From Odontocerum albicorne (taxonomy: Eukaryota; Arthropoda; Insecta; Trichoptera; Odontoceridae), in assembly GCA_949825065.1 (NCBI GenBank), contig OX463842.1:28787126-28851125 (forward strand): 64,000 nt of DNA, given 5' to 3'. The translations under genes were made by a program, and so were the position numbers. Of this stretch, positions 32,766 through 45,609 are shown piece after piece. The notes beneath the pieces are model-generated. The model was given only the letters and a program-made list of their open reading frames with translations, ran no database searches and was not told where the DNA came from. Every line of letters begins with the position of its first letter. Positions within the stretch are counted from its first letter, which is position 1.

Positions 32766-34379
32766 AATGAAGGACACATAATGAAGGAACCTAACCTAAT
32801 CACAGTAATGAAGGAACCTAATAAACTTCCAACATCTGTATCATCATTTTATTGTTTCGTCATATTATTGTAACATTAATTTTATGTGCTTACGTCAATA
32901 ATTGAAAGCATTTGAATTAACATGTCTTGATGTTAATGTTTATCATTTTCTGTAAAAGACATACGAGTAGTTAGTTGTGTTGTGAATCAAATAAATAAAC
33001 AAACTTTTCGGAGAAAACTTCATTAATTTGAATAATCGAAACAGAGCATGTTGACTGCATAAACAGTCGTTCCACAAAAAACTACAATAGTAGTGAAAAG
33101 AAAAACACTTTTGTTAAAAACGAGGATGAGAAGAAACAAATACAAACGTATAATATTTCATGGATAAGAGTCAAGAAACGACAACGTTTTAGTTCCTAAA
33201 CAAGTTTTCTACCATAACCAAAGAAGCAACACACTAAGAATAAATATTGTATACTAATGGCATCTCCAGTTCCATTGTACTGACTGCGGTCTGGCTTCGG
33301 TTCGTCGAAGACAATCAAATAAGTCTTCGCTCTGCAAACAGTGGCTTAGTTGCATAATATTGAATATTATGTTTTTGTATGCCTCTGGGAAAGCATCCGA
33401 TAAGGCCCGAAAAAAAACCTCAAAAGTGATGACATTTTTGAAAATACATAAAGTGAAGTTCAGAATGGAGACAGGTTGGTCTGTTCCAGCGGAGGTTTAA
33501 TCACGAACCCCATTTTATGTTGATAAAACATTTTATTAACCTGACAATTTTTACGGATTATATGGTAAATAAAACGAGAAATCAAAAATTATTTATTGTA
33601 AACCATAATTTATGTGAAGGGTTATATTTCCTATTTTCTTTCAATATTCTATAAAAATTTAGTATAATTGTAGATATGCGGTGGTATATAATTGATCGAC
33701 GACGCGCTCTAGTAAACGTACGTCCCGCAGACTGTCTCACAATGGTGTAAAATGAATGGGTGTTTTACACATAATTTCAATTATTGTAAATAAATTAACT
33801 AACTTTTATTATGTAGTCATTATTTTCAACACAAAAAATAGTTAAATTTCTGCGTAAAAAGATTATGTTTGCATCTAGTGATTATGTTACAATAGGTACT
33901 GCAATATACCGTTCGGAGCATAAGATACGAGAAGGGTAAATAAATTGTTCATACATATTTTAAACTATTAATTAGAACTCGTAAACTGATTTTATTGTGG
34001 AACCACTGATTTAGTCTTTGTTTTCTTACCTACTGGCAGCACACATAAAGAATGTAAGAAAAAATAGTCTGTTAAAATGGAATTAAAAAAAAACATTAGT
34101 CGGAAAGGGTTCACTGACAACATTACCGAGAAAGATTTTAATTTAAAAATATATAAATGTGTATCACTAGATTGGAAAAAATAAATATTTCCAAGAGCCT
34201 TCAAATAACTTTTAAAAATCTCATCAAGAATTCGGTTATGCATGAAAACAGTAATACAATGCGACTTGAAAGATTTCATCGTCAAAACAGATGATACTTT
34301 TTCAATGACCTAAAATCAATTAAGTAAACATGAAAAACAACATAGACAAAACAGTTGGGTCTCTAGAACCCTTGTCTCC
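32766..34379. other. AT-rich spacer, nothing recognised
   Basis: Scattered GC-richer spots (33270-33330, 33690-33740) were inspected, but no gene, RNA or repeat could be assigned. The 13-mer taatgaaggaacctaa is nearly repeated at about 32780 and 32810. Confidence 0.4.
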
Positions 34380-34615
34380 TGGTACTCTCAGTTCAGGTCA
34401 GTCAAGAGCCGCTGACCAAACCTCACGCTAGCTGCATAAAAGAACCGAGTGTTGCGGTTAGCGCGAGAGGATTGAGGGCGAGTGGATGTCGTAATGATAC
34501 GCCGGAAACGGTTAATAATAGGCCATTTGGAGTGGCTCAAAGATGCCAGATGATGCTTCACACAGACTGCAGGCTGGAGCGGAGCGGTCGGAGACCACAT
34601 GTGTCATTGTAGTAA
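34380..34615. other. GC-richer patch of unknown origin
   Basis: The composition is coding-like on both strands. Minus-strand text includes ANRNTRFFYAASVRFGQRLL, which might be a retrotransposon relic, but I could not place it in a family. Confidence 0.3.
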
Positions 34616-34859
34616 ACTCCTGCAATACCACAACAGCACTAAACGTAAAAGTATAATGTACGTGCTGGAAATGCAATTCGAGGTCTATGTGCAACAAAGA
34701 TCTTGTGTGTTAGCGTGGTACTATTTTGAGGATATAATGGAAATAACAGTATTACTCGTATACAAGATAATGAAGATCACTTTTAAATACAAATTATACA
34801 TGTTATTAATTTTCTTTGTATTATATGTTATTTCCGAGTAGCAATATTTTCAAAATAAC

Positions 34860-35010
34860 GGGAAAGGTGTCAAAAAAGTATTAAGTGAAGACCAGACTGG
34901 GTTCCTTTTTAAAAGGATCTAGGTTCCGACAGGAATCGAGCCAACAACCTCCAGGTTGGAAGACAGGCATCTTACCAACTAGGCCCCGAAGTCGTCACTT
35001 TGTCGTCTAA
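34860..35010 (-). mobile_element. tRNA-derived SINE, family A (head region)
   Basis: Contains the complement of a good tRNA-like head: accaactaggccccgaagtcg (A-box side) and ggaatcgagcc (B-box), followed by gaccagactgggttcc. The distal body with the E-box palindrome is missing. Confidence 0.78.
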
Positions 35011-35447
35011 ATATAAATAAAATGATTAATTTTGACGCTTCTCCAATGTATTAAATATTATTATAGACTAATAATAACCAGTTAATAAATAATGACGGAA
35101 GTAAGAAAAAAAGCTTCAATATAAGAAAGTAATTTTTGAATTAATTCCTTTGATGACATTTTTTTTTTTTTGTAAAAATGTGTAGATTTTTTTCGCTGCT
35201 AGCCGTGCCAGAAAACAGGTTCAGGAAGGAAAAGTTTTACGTGATTAAAATATTGCCCTTACGCCTTATTACTCGTCATTGCAAATACTAAAATCACTGG
35301 GAATTGACAAGTCGCGTCCTAAATGGCAAACTGCTCTCGCTTGGTTCTAAGTAAATGCGACGAATTAAAACACCTACACCAATAATGCTATTCAAAAACA
35401 CTCAAATCAGAAATACAAAAAATCTATATCCAAAACATGTTTCAGCG

Positions 35448-36618
35448 TTCACCACTCATCATTCTACGTCATCCGCCATGCCCATCCCTATGGGTGTCCC
35501 CCAAGGCATGTCTATTTAACATTTACTTGGACCATGTCTATTTAACATTTACACACACGACATTCCTATTCCCCCAAACTGTAAGCTCGCACTCTTTGCT
35601 GACGATGCGGCATGCTACGCATCGTCACTCAAGGTGGATCGAGCTGGTCGCCGTCTTCAGATTGCTCTTCAGATCCTTGAGAAATACTACCAGGACTGGA
35701 GGCTCAAAATCAATGACGCCAAAACTGAGGCCATCATGTTCTCCCGAAAAATCAAGGAAAGAGTGCCGTCGATGCCCTTATTCATCGGTGGTTGCTTGGT
35801 TCAGTGCAGGACGTGGTTAAATACCTCGGCCTGCACCTTGACCGGCGACTGACGTGGAAAACCCATTTGAATACCATCAGACCGAAGGGCCACAAGGGCA
35901 TAGGGGCTATCAGTTCGATATTTCATCGACGCAGCTTCCTTTCACCCAAAAATAACCTCCTCTATAAAATCCTTATTCGTCCTATCTTGACCTATGCTGC
36001 ACCCGTTTGGGGTAGTGTGAGCAACACGGACCACCTGAAACTCCAGAGAGTGCAGAACAAGGCATTTAAGATATCTTTTAACACCCATCCCAGAACAAAC
36101 CTTATCCGACTTCACGCCGAACAGCGAGAAGAAACTCTACAACACCACATCCTCGCTTGGACCGTGAAGTTCTATAAAAGCCAACAAAATCACAGCAATC
36201 CCTTAGTCGCTGCCTTGGGGGCTTACAAGAGTAAATCCGACCTACCCTTCCGTTATAAGCACAAGCTCCCGAAGCATTATATGTTGCTTGACTAGTCCAC
36301 CTACAGTATTAGCTGGGACGACCAAGGTCTGAGTGAATGTGATGGAACACAAGTAGCCTGAACGAGTGGACTTGTTTTTGCTAAATAATTAGTGTAAGAA
36401 TTGTTATCTAGGTATAAGTAGTATGTAGGTGTTAATTATTTCTAAGATCTCATATATTAAGATTGAATAAATAAAATGATATGTAGGAAAATAAGATTAA
36501 GTAAGTTCGTAAATTATAACATATAATTAAGATTAGTTAAGTAATAAATTTGTATATAGGTATAGCCTAGACAAATGTTTGTACAATAATTTACTTCGTT
36601 TAATAAAAAAAAATTAAA
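35448..36618 (+). mobile_element. 5'-truncated Jockey-like LINE with target-site duplication and poly-A
   Basis: The 16-base direct repeat aaaacatgtttcagcg lies at 35432-35447 and 36619-36634, flanking the element exactly. The plus-strand reading includes LALFADDAACYASS (catalytic motif at about 35590), YYQDWRLKINDAKTEAIMFS, VVKYLGLHLDRRLTWKTHLN and LIRPILTYAAPVWGSV. It ends in KHKLPKHYMLLD with a stop at 36293, and the 3' UTR ends in an A-rich tail. Frameshifts near 35480-35560 (where tgtctatttaacatttac is duplicated, 28 bases apart) and near 35800 inactivate it. The intact target duplication shows a fairly recent insertion. Confidence 0.95.
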
Positions 36619-36634
36619 AAAACATGTTTCAGCG

Positions 36635-37559
36635 TATCTTTATTTTTGCAATATAACTGTCACTGTTTGTGATTTTTAATGTTTTGGTATCGGTTTTTGT
36701 AATGTGAATTATTAGTTTAGAAATGTTCATTTTTACGTAAATTGTTTCATCGGTTTTCAGTTTGCATACAAGTTTCAAAACACATTTTTTTAAATTAAGA
36801 AAACTATAGTTTAGCATAGTGAAAGAGGAAAAGGAACTGAATAAAGTTCAAAGCAATTTAGTTAAATGCCAACAAATTACTATGATAGGAGTAAGAGTCG
36901 AGTTTGTGTAAACGAGAATGTGCCAAGTAAATCATAAGCGATGTCCGAGCGAATGTTCTTAGAACTTGAAAAGAAATCATAACTTACTCACTTTCCATCT
37001 CAATGAAGCGTGTAAGACAAGTCAAACTTCTTATCATATTGTATTAATTTCAACTTACCTAACATTACAATACGAAAACATATTTGACTACCATATACCA
37101 TATAATAAAACCACGAATTCAACACAAATATAAAGCAAAGACAAATTAAAAAAAAAACAAAGTAAATTATTATCAAAAATATATGGCAATGCATTGAGTT
37201 CATTCGTTGTATTTTTTGCAGCATAAAATGGTCTGAATGTTCTTTTTCATTGAGTCGTCGAATGTTTTATTGGCGCTAAAAAAGCAGACGGAAGGTGACT
37301 CCTATTGTGAATTGCAATGACCCTGCCCCCTGCCTGCATTTCAGTTTGTAGTTTGTACTGTAAATATACGTACAAATATTTTTATAAAAATATCGCCATC
37401 AAAGTCAACACACAACTGGGAATACAATTTTATTTCGCTACACAATTGTACACAACTTACTGGTACACATACACATACCATTTTCAATGTTTTATTAATC
37501 AAACCGTGCCCCTAATTAAGTAGGCAGATAGAAAAAATCTCCACTACATTTAAACCTGA
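36635..37559. other. AT-rich spacer, nothing recognised
   Basis: No gene or repeat could be supported. Confidence 0.45.
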
Positions 37560-37870
37560 CACGTTTTTTGGCTTCTGCCACGTCCATACACCTCGTCATA
37601 CATAATCTCCTTTGTCAAGTCTTTTCACTATTTTATTAGTTTGATTGTGCCACGTTTTTTTTGGGAATTGCTAAACTTCACGTACCTTCTATATTACTCG
37701 TACATATTATGTTTTCAACATTTCATCATTCATTCATTCTACGTAGCCGAACCATCTCAAAACACCTTTCTTCATCTTATATATATTTTATCAATCTGCA
37801 TTATTTCGTAATGTCCTCATTCCTTACTCTCTCATACTATACATTGTTTCCACATATTCAACGCAACGCT
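37560..37870 (-). mobile_element. RTE-like LINE 3' fragment, strongly decayed
   Basis: The plus-strand text follows the complement of the RTE tail: cacgtccatacacctcgtca, gtgccacgtttttt, cattcattctacgtagccga and accatctcaaaacacctttc. Confidence 0.68.
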
Positions 37871-38084
37871 CTCCTACCGCATTTATCTTACTTTCACAAT
37901 GTTTTAAAAGGTCCAGGTTTAGCAAGTCAAGGATATATTACAATATATGTATTACCACAATGTTGGTGTTGGTGTCGATGTATGTAACATATGATACACT
38001 GTATGACTGCACTGTTTGACATCTTACTCATTATTACTCACAAATACCGATAAAGACAAACTTCCTCATGAAACAAAAATAGCG

Positions 38085-38275
38085 GCGATCTCTGTTGTCT
38101 AGTTGGGAAAAGGTTTGTATTCCGCCCGGGTTTTTGGGTTCGATTACCGATAGAGCCCTAAAAAGACATCCCAGTCTGGTTTTCGCGTGGAGCTTTTAAA
38201 ACTATGTTGTCTCCCGACCACACTCGTCAAATTTTTCGCATCACCAATACGAATTCTAAGGAGTACCATACGGAT
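38085..38275 (+). mobile_element. tRNA-derived SINE, family B
   Basis: Head tctagttgggaaaaggtttg and gggttcgattaccgatagag, then cccagtctggttttcgcg, atgttgtctcccgaccac and the family B end aaggagtaccatacgga. Confidence 0.75.
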
Positions 38276-38736
38276 GAATGAACAAAAATAGCAAAAATAA
38301 AAGCAAAATTATCAATAAATTCACAATCTTGAATTGTACAATAAATATCTAGTTCTTTTTTTATCAATCAAATAAGGTACAACCAGTTTGAAGAATATAC
38401 TAACTAATATTCAACGTGTCCATGGCGCCAAAAGCATTATTTCCGTTGTGAGCCGTGCTAAACGGGTTTGTTTGTATGCAGCGAGGCTGCGCTCTCGGTC
38501 ACCTATTAAAAATTTGACAGGTCATATTTTGTCAATGGAACTCGGCTCGACTAGTTCGAATTTGGCGAACAAAAAACTACGATGCAAATCTGAGTACCGC
38601 TAGTCTGTAAATATATTTACTACATATTAACTCATGTATGTGTATATATACAGGACCGGCTTTCGATGCACGCAAGAAATGCAAGATTTAGTTCACGTTT
38701 TTTTTAAATATATAACATTTAATTACTTGAAATATT

Positions 38737-39117
38737 CAGGGGTGGCCAACTTGTTTGCTGTCGCGATCGACTTTTAAGTAAAAAATAATCGCGATCGACA
38801 TTTTACGTAAAAAAAATAGCCGCGATCTATAGTACCATCAAATTCGCGAAATTTAACACAACTCAAATGTTAAAAAAATATAACTTATAACTAAAACTTT
38901 ATTAATAAGTATGGCTGGAATTTGCGGAAAAGAAAACACATACATACATGCCAAATAACATACATATATTTATTTGGAGTAGACATATCTACATATTTAA
39001 AAAAAAACAATAACTTATTATCTGCGTTGACAAGTGCATGCGCATAATATTTGGCAACATCACACGCCATATTGTAAGTTACAAAGACGGCCGCGATCGA
39101 CCTGTTGGCCATCTCTG
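38737..39117. mobile_element. hAT-like MITE
   Basis: Left end caggggtggccaac and right end gttggccatctctg are inverted repeats with two mismatches, typical of hAT termini. The subterminal word cgcgatcga is repeated at both ends (about 38763, 38790 and 39092). At 381 bases it has no transposase. A clear 8-bp target duplication was not found. Confidence 0.7.
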
Positions 39118-40149
39118 CTATAGAGCATAAATAATGCCCGCTATACATGATACTATAAACTGTAAAAATATTAAGAGTTTCAAAGTCATTGCTTTGATTG
39201 CATAGAAAATTATAGGATAATATTTTAACGCATGGCATCGATCGTGAAATTAAAAAAAATAACGGGTGCGCTACAATAATGCACAAATAATTTCTAAAAT
39301 AAAATGTATTTTTTGGATCGTGTCAACAGACGTTACACTGCTCTGAATTGCAACAAAACTCGTTTATTCTTTTTTTTTTCTAAAGTATTTATATTTTATT
39401 TATCTATTACATGATGTTCCAGAAATATACTGCGTTTTAAATTTTCAGTTTAAAATATGCACACTTTTAGCAGAGGTTTAAGATTACTAACTGGCATCAT
39501 TGGGTCTTTATTTACTTATTTTAATCACTACATAAAACTATATAATGAAAAGATAAACACTCCTTCGTATTTATTACTTAACGATTTAATTTGACAAAAA
39601 TGATAAAATTTAACTACTCGTATTTTACACAAAATCCATGGACGACGAACACGTTTGAAGAAAAGGTTTTTTTAGTTTTTTGAAATGTTACTTGAATTGT
39701 TTTTTTTATTCATATTAACTGAAAAGCGGATATCCTTCACTTATTCCCATTATTTTTAATTCATGAATTCGACTCTCAAATGAGATATGTAGATATAAAT
39801 TTATGCACATGAATTTAAATTCACAGCATTCATTTCAAAGACGTATGTTATTTTCATGTGTATTAAAATCAGACGACATGGTGACGTACAAACAACCAGT
39901 AAAATATTTAGCAAAGTGGTATGAATTGTTCGTCACATAATATATCTGCTAGATGAGGTCAAGGCAGAGGTTACAAACGTGAACGTTTTAGAAAGAAAAC
40001 TTGTGTGTAAAGCTACCACGATTTGGTGAATTGTAATTGATTAGCTATTTCGTGAAATCAACAAAAAAAATCATTAATGATTTTATGATGTTTTTGTCTA
40101 TTCCAGAAAATTTAACGAAGAAAATTTTGAGAAAAATAAATATTAATGC
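39118..40149. other. AT-rich spacer, nothing recognised
   Basis: No gene or repeat could be supported. Confidence 0.45.
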
Positions 40150-40396
40150 TTAACCCTCAGGCCCGTATGCCTAAAACATTTTTTCAGTCCCAGGGACGTT
40201 TAATTTTTTTTATGGAGATCGTTTTTAACGAAATCGTTCAAGTATTGCTCATATAAATAGATGATAAAACAGGGCACTGTTTTCGTCCATCCTTGTGTGG
40301 GATTTTGGATGCGCGTGCGGTTGCACGTCATACGTCCGTGGGGAGTTTTGGTTTTGATGCGCGTGCGGTGCACGTAATACGTGCCTGAAGGGTTAA
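40150..40396. mobile_element. piggyBac-like MITE with TTAA target duplication
   Basis: TTAA at 40150-40153 and 40393-40396 flank a 239-base element with inverted ends ccctcaggcccgtatg and (complement) cccttcaggcacgtatt. The right half carries a tandem subterminal repeat (gatgcgcgtgcggttgcacg, then gatgcgcgtgcggtgcacgt). TTAA plus a CCCT start is the hallmark of piggyBac-type transposition. Confidence 0.85.
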
Positions 40397-41390
40397 CAAG
40401 AAATTAACTCCAACTCCGAGATACATAAAGTATACTCATTAGGATAACAAAGTCGTTTCCACGTTTCACAAAGTTATGTGTAACACCGAAATATTTAATA
40501 AAAAAACATTAAAATTTATTGCGTTTCTGGGACTTCGTCCATAAAAAACTTTTTCTGCTCCGTGATTAATCAAACGGAAATTTCAAGTAACACATTCAAA
40601 AAGTTTTATGTTAGAAGAAAAAGTTTCGAGTCTATAAACTATTTTATGCAAGACAAAAATTACGGATGTTATATTTTTTAATAATCCATCCTATAAAACC
40701 ATGATTTGTTAATCACAGAATTTGATCTTTATCAAGATTTACGTTTGACGAATAATCCTATGCCATCCAATATAAGAACGCTCATTAAAAACTTGTCTCT
40801 CTTCGTTTGCTCCCTTCGTTCAGAAACTTGAAAATAAAGTTTATAAAGAATTCAAATATAAAGTTAGTATCCATATATGATAAACTTGGTATAATTATAT
40901 TTCAATTATAGCAGCCGTGCTTCTAAAATATATTCTATATTCTCAAATAATTGTTGCATATGTACTTCTTTGACGCATATAAGCTTAAATAAAGAGTAAT
41001 GTAATGAACTTGTTAAAAATTAACAACACTTAAGTCGGTAACACCCAAATAGGGCGATGATATCCATTAAAAATTACAGAATTATATTTTTTACACTTTT
41101 GCAATTAATTACATAAGTAAAAGCGATCTAAACTATCCTACATCGTTTCAGCTCCTTCCTTCAGTGTCACTAAAATAAATTAATACATGATCATGTTTTT
41201 CACTTTTTCAAAATACGTAAAAACCTTGTAATATACTCGTATGTGCATGCTATGTGCATGCTATGCACGAATACTACGAGTATAATAATGTACTTACTCA
41301 AAAACTATTATCAGTAACACTAATAAAGTGGACACTGAAATTGACCTGAAATTTTACTGATGTTTGTATTGTAGATCGGTCTTATTTTTA
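40397..41390. other. AT-rich spacer
   Basis: Only a short local repeat (atgtgcatgct twice, near 41250) was noticed. Confidence 0.45.
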
Positions 41391-41580
41391 CACTCTCGTT
41401 GTAAATAGTACAACCTGGCGGGTTTATTGCCATGTGGCAATCTCTTTCAAACTACCAGAAATATACTAAAGAAGCCTTAAGTAAAAATAACATAGTAAAC
41501 CTTTATGAAGAAAAAAAAAGGGAAAAACAGGAATTAAACCCGCAATCCTCAGTTTGAAAGACAGACGGCGTCGATAAAAT
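41391..41580 (-). mobile_element. tRNA-derived SINE, family A
   Basis: cgttgtaaatagtacaacct, ttgccatgtggcaatctc and aggaattaaacccgcaatcc mark the body and B-box complement. The tRNA head end is degraded. At about 41615 a plus-strand tggtgtaatggtta resembles a tRNA A-box but is isolated. Confidence 0.78.
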
Positions 41581-42119
41581 TTTATTTTTTACAAAATAAT
41601 TAAAAAATTGGAGCACATGGTGTAATGGTTAAATATACTTGTGCATTTAGGGCAGATTTTTTCATCCAATTTTCATTTGAATTAGCTTCGTTGCATAAAC
41701 AATAAAGTGAATCAAGAAACCATTCATTTTAAGACTTTTATCGGAGTGGCTAATATTTAAGGTTTTGTTAATAAATAAACGGGATGAACAAAAAATGACA
41801 AGAATATAAACTTTTAGATATTTTATCTTCTCGTAAGACACGTCACATTCCACAAGGCTGTCAAATGAGGACGTAGGAATGTCCACTTGATTCAGTCACG
41901 AGGATTATTCATGCTCCACACTGCATACTTGATTCGGTTTTTACGCCCGCATGGCAGGAAGTGTTGTATATTTTATCTACTATATTACTCATTCAACGAG
42001 AATACTATTAAATATATTCTTACATAACAAACTCAGACCAGCTTAAATGGTTTCTAAGAGAATCAAATTAAAATATTCACGAATATTTTTAATTTCTGCG
42101 CTGTATTATACAATAAAAT

Positions 42120-42315
42120 ATTTTCGTTGTATATAGTACAACCTGGAAGGTTTATTGTCATGTGACAATATGTTCAAACCAAACAAAAATAAATGAAAGA
42201 TACCTTAAGTGAGACTGAAATCTTTTTTAAAAAAAATGGGTTCCAGCGAGAATCGAATTCGCAATCCCCGAGTTCGAAGACACGCGTCTTACTAGGCCAC
42301 GAAGGTCGTCTGTTG
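42120..42315 (-). mobile_element. tRNA-derived SINE, family A
   Basis: cgttgtatatagtacaacct, attgtcatgtgacaatat (the palindrome keeps its symmetry by paired changes), gagaatcgaattcgcaatcc and a head ending cttactaggccacgaaggtc. Confidence 0.8.
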
Positions 42316-43240
42316 CATTGTGATAATTTTAACAGTGTCCATTTCATATATGTTCGTATCCAGGTTGTTAATCTTATTAATTTGCAGAAATATGATTTTT
42401 CACAGTTTGGAGATGTAGCATATTAACCTTGCCGCATGCAATACTGTTGTTAATTACTCGCGTATGCCACGAGTGTGCTAGAGAAAACTGTTAAATGTCC
42501 ACGTATTGCCAACACTTGCAATGACGAACTATGAGTTCGAGTCTACTCCAATGTTTCTTAAAACTGAAAGCTTCATTAATAGGGCTGTAGACAATATTTC
42601 TCCCTGACACGCTCTTCAATATGGGTGCAATGCAAGTTCGGGTGCGTTGACGGGGAATATGAATGAATGAATTGCCGACGCATAAATAAATACAAAACGT
42701 CAAGCAAGAAAAAAAAAACAAAATATAATTCATTAACTCATTTATATGGGCACTTTTATATACCGCACACATTCTTCATATCTTCGATTAAAAATAATTA
42801 TAGTTTATACTTGCTAAAAACCAAGAGTAAAAGCAAAAACATTTAAAATGTAAACAATAAATTTTCACCTAAAATTAATTACTAATTAAGATAAAACAAT
42901 TTTGTATTGAAACATTTTATAACATTATGTATTTTTAATTATTATCGATAAATAAACTTGCTTCAAAGCATATGGCTACAAAAAAAGATATGCAAAGGTA
43001 AAAAATGGGTAGGTACATTGTTGAGCATTCTATAAAAAAGAATCTATTCTCTCTCTCCCAATAGACGAGACATGACGATGCGCGACTAGTTTATTGACCA
43101 AGCGGCCAATAGAAGAAAATAAACGAGTTAGTGAAATGAATATGAAATATTTGTGCGTGTGTATATGCGAAAAAGTTCCAAGCCACGTTTTTTTAATCAA
43201 ATGTTAGTACTTCATTCATTAAACTTTCAAATTACACAGA
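42316..43240. other. AT-rich spacer with an unassigned GC-richer part
   Basis: 42490-42680 is less AT-rich and includes atgagttcgagtctactcc, which resembles a tRNA B-box but has no A-box partner. No gene is supported. Confidence 0.35.
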
Positions 43241-43244
43241 CGCC

Positions 43245-43462
43245 AAAACTTTAACTTGTGTTCAAATTCTTGCATAAAAAAAGTTATTTAACATAGTTCT
43301 TGCCACCTTAACGTTTTGTCCAAGATGCCAAAAACGTAGAATTCATAAAATAAAAAACCGTTTAGCGTGTGTTCAAATTCTTGCATAAAAAATAATAATT
43401 TAACATACAATAGTTCTTGCCAACTTGGCGTTTTGTCCAAGATGCCAAAAACGTAGAATTTT
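43245..43462. repeat. 111-bp tandem duplication
   Basis: gtgttcaaattcttgcataa starts copies at 43258 and 43369. Both continue through tagttcttgcca and cgttttgtccaagatgccaa to acgtagaatt, with small indels. Confidence 0.9.
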
Positions 43463-43531
43463 GAATGGATCGTTTTTACATATGGGCTATATATATATGC
43501 AAAATATACGTAAACCGCTAAGTAAGACCTT

Positions 43532-43746
43532 AAGATAATTAAATTTGGATGACTCCAAGCTGGTTACTCACAATGACAATTTAAGGATATGCAAACCAGC
43601 TTTAAGAGAATTAAATTTGAATTACTCCAAGCTGGTTACTTACAATGACAACTTAAGGATATGCAAGCTACCTTTAAGATAATATAATTTGTATAACTCC
43701 AAGCTGGTTACTCTATGACAACTTAACGATATAAAAGCTAAGCTAG
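43532..43746. repeat. 72-bp tandem repeat, three copies
   Basis: Units begin at 43532, 43604 and 43676, each with aattaaatttg-type text, actccaagctggttact, aatgacaacttaaggatatg and an (a)gct-rich end. The third copy has a small deletion. Confidence 0.92.
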
Positions 43747-44139
43747 GATGCAGCAGAAAAGCGATTAAAGTAAGATGAATTGTGTAAAAAATGGGAATGT
43801 GTGGCAAAACATTGTATTCATAGAATAAAAAAATATGTAATTGTGAAATAAAACGGATTGAAAAAAGATGCAGCTATAAAGAGATGGTTCTGAAAAAATC
43901 TAGTAGAATAAAATATACGATTAGTTTCACAAGACGAAGAAAACTGAAACGAGGAAGAAAGGAAAATGTGATAAATGGCAGTGTATGAAAGTGGCAAAAG
44001 CAAAAGAAGTTTGCCATAAAAGAAATAAGTCGATGATAATATTTACTTACACACATGTTGTGATAGTGATGAATTAATAATAAAAAACTATTTTTGTACT
44101 TTGGATATTTTTTGCTAATATACGTCTATTTCAAGGATT

Positions 44140-44420
44140 TTTTCTTCCGCCCCAGAGTGGATGACCAAGAAATACCGCGATCCGAAGGCCACTCGCTGAG
44201 GAGGAGCGGGTTTCGAGTTTTGGCGGGCTGGACCCGCAGCGGAGGACCAGCAAGCACCCCGCAGGTAGATACGGAGGTATGCCGGCGACAATGACGTCAC
44301 GGAATTCGGATGAGGAATTCCGAAGTCGGCCTGCGAGCCAGACGAGTAGAGATCGGCCGCTGCTCTCACTCCGGCGTATGCGGCTTACCAATAATCCAGT
44401 GGTTCTCAATGTATTGGGGT
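44140..44420. other. GC-rich patch with abrupt borders, probable transposon fragment
   Basis: The plus strand contains ggcgggctggacccgcagcg and similar text. All six frames are fairly open because of composition. It ends at cagtggttctcaatgtattg (44398), which resembles a hAT terminus. No family was identified. Confidence 0.35.
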
Positions 44421-44929
44421 TAAATAATATAACGAGCGTTATTTAAAGAGTTTAACACTGTTGTAAATTTATCCTAATATTAAGAAGTTATTTGTAAACA
44501 TATTATTTCTTATTTTGAGGGTCGGAGATACGCCTTTTAAACGCTATTCTGAACTGTTCAAAATATTGAATGATTGGGACAGTCAATTTTTTTCATACAC
44601 AGGTTAATCGTCGATTTCATTCTTTCTTATGTTTAATGGTGTTGATGAATTGAAATGATTTTACGGGAAATGCGTTGTTTTTTTGACCCAGTTTCACTCC
44701 TCGACACATCACATAGGTGCTAAAAAATGCCCGTTTTTTTTTAAATAGGAGAAAGGCAAAAGCGGGTATAATTCATTATCATGTACCGTTACAAACCCTT
44801 CTAGTACCGTAAGGCCACTTCAGGCTGTTTTTATTCAATCTAAAGAAATTTGGAGTACAACGATAATAGGCGTTTTGAGTACGCAGCACAAGTTTATGAA
44901 ATAATTGTAAGAAACATATCTTCATCGTA
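44421..44929. other. AT-rich spacer
   Basis: Nothing recognised. Confidence 0.4.
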
Positions 44930-45290
44930 AGGTTTATATTATATGAGAAGAATATGTGGTGTGTCGATGTATGACATAATAACATATGTTTTTAATTATT
45001 AAGGATGAATATGAGCTAAGAAATGATGTTAAGTAGAATGAAAAACAGTACGTCGAGATGATTTGGACATGAACGGATGAGTGACAAAGACTGATTAAAA
45101 CATTTATAATGCAAGCATAAGTGGGAGAGTGGTAGAAGATGATCGATAAAAGTATAGTTAAAACAAGTGAATGGAATTTTGAAAGAAATAAAAGTATGAA
45201 GTGAGATAATCAGACGGTGCTGTATGAGAAGATGCGTAGATGTAACGGAGGCGAAGAAAGTCCTCTATGAAGCCCCAACAGCTATATGGC
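44930..45290 (+). mobile_element. RTE-like LINE 3' fragment, decayed
   Basis: Plus-strand words follow the family tail: gagaagaatatgtggtgtgt, gatttggacatgaacggatg, gaatggaattttgaaagaaa and gagaagatgcgtagatgtaa. Confidence 0.7.
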
Positions 45291-45609
45291 GTGATGGCAT
45301 GCATGTACAAGTTTATGTTATACAACTTTTCGAGCTTATTTTGAAATCGCCAAAAAAAATTTAGCACATAATTTTCATTTAATATATTGCCTCACAATTG
45401 TATTTTTGGCTTTAACAGAGATGACACAGATCATCCTTTTGTGGACGTAAAAAAGTATTTTATCATTTTTATTATACACATTTGATTATAAAACCTTTTT
45501 CGTAAACGTATATTTTTTAATCTGAATCCAAATTAATATTTACTGGTTGATATTGTAACGAGATTTTCAAGTTTGTTTATTTTGTTAGATAAGAAATATT
45601 TTAAATACT

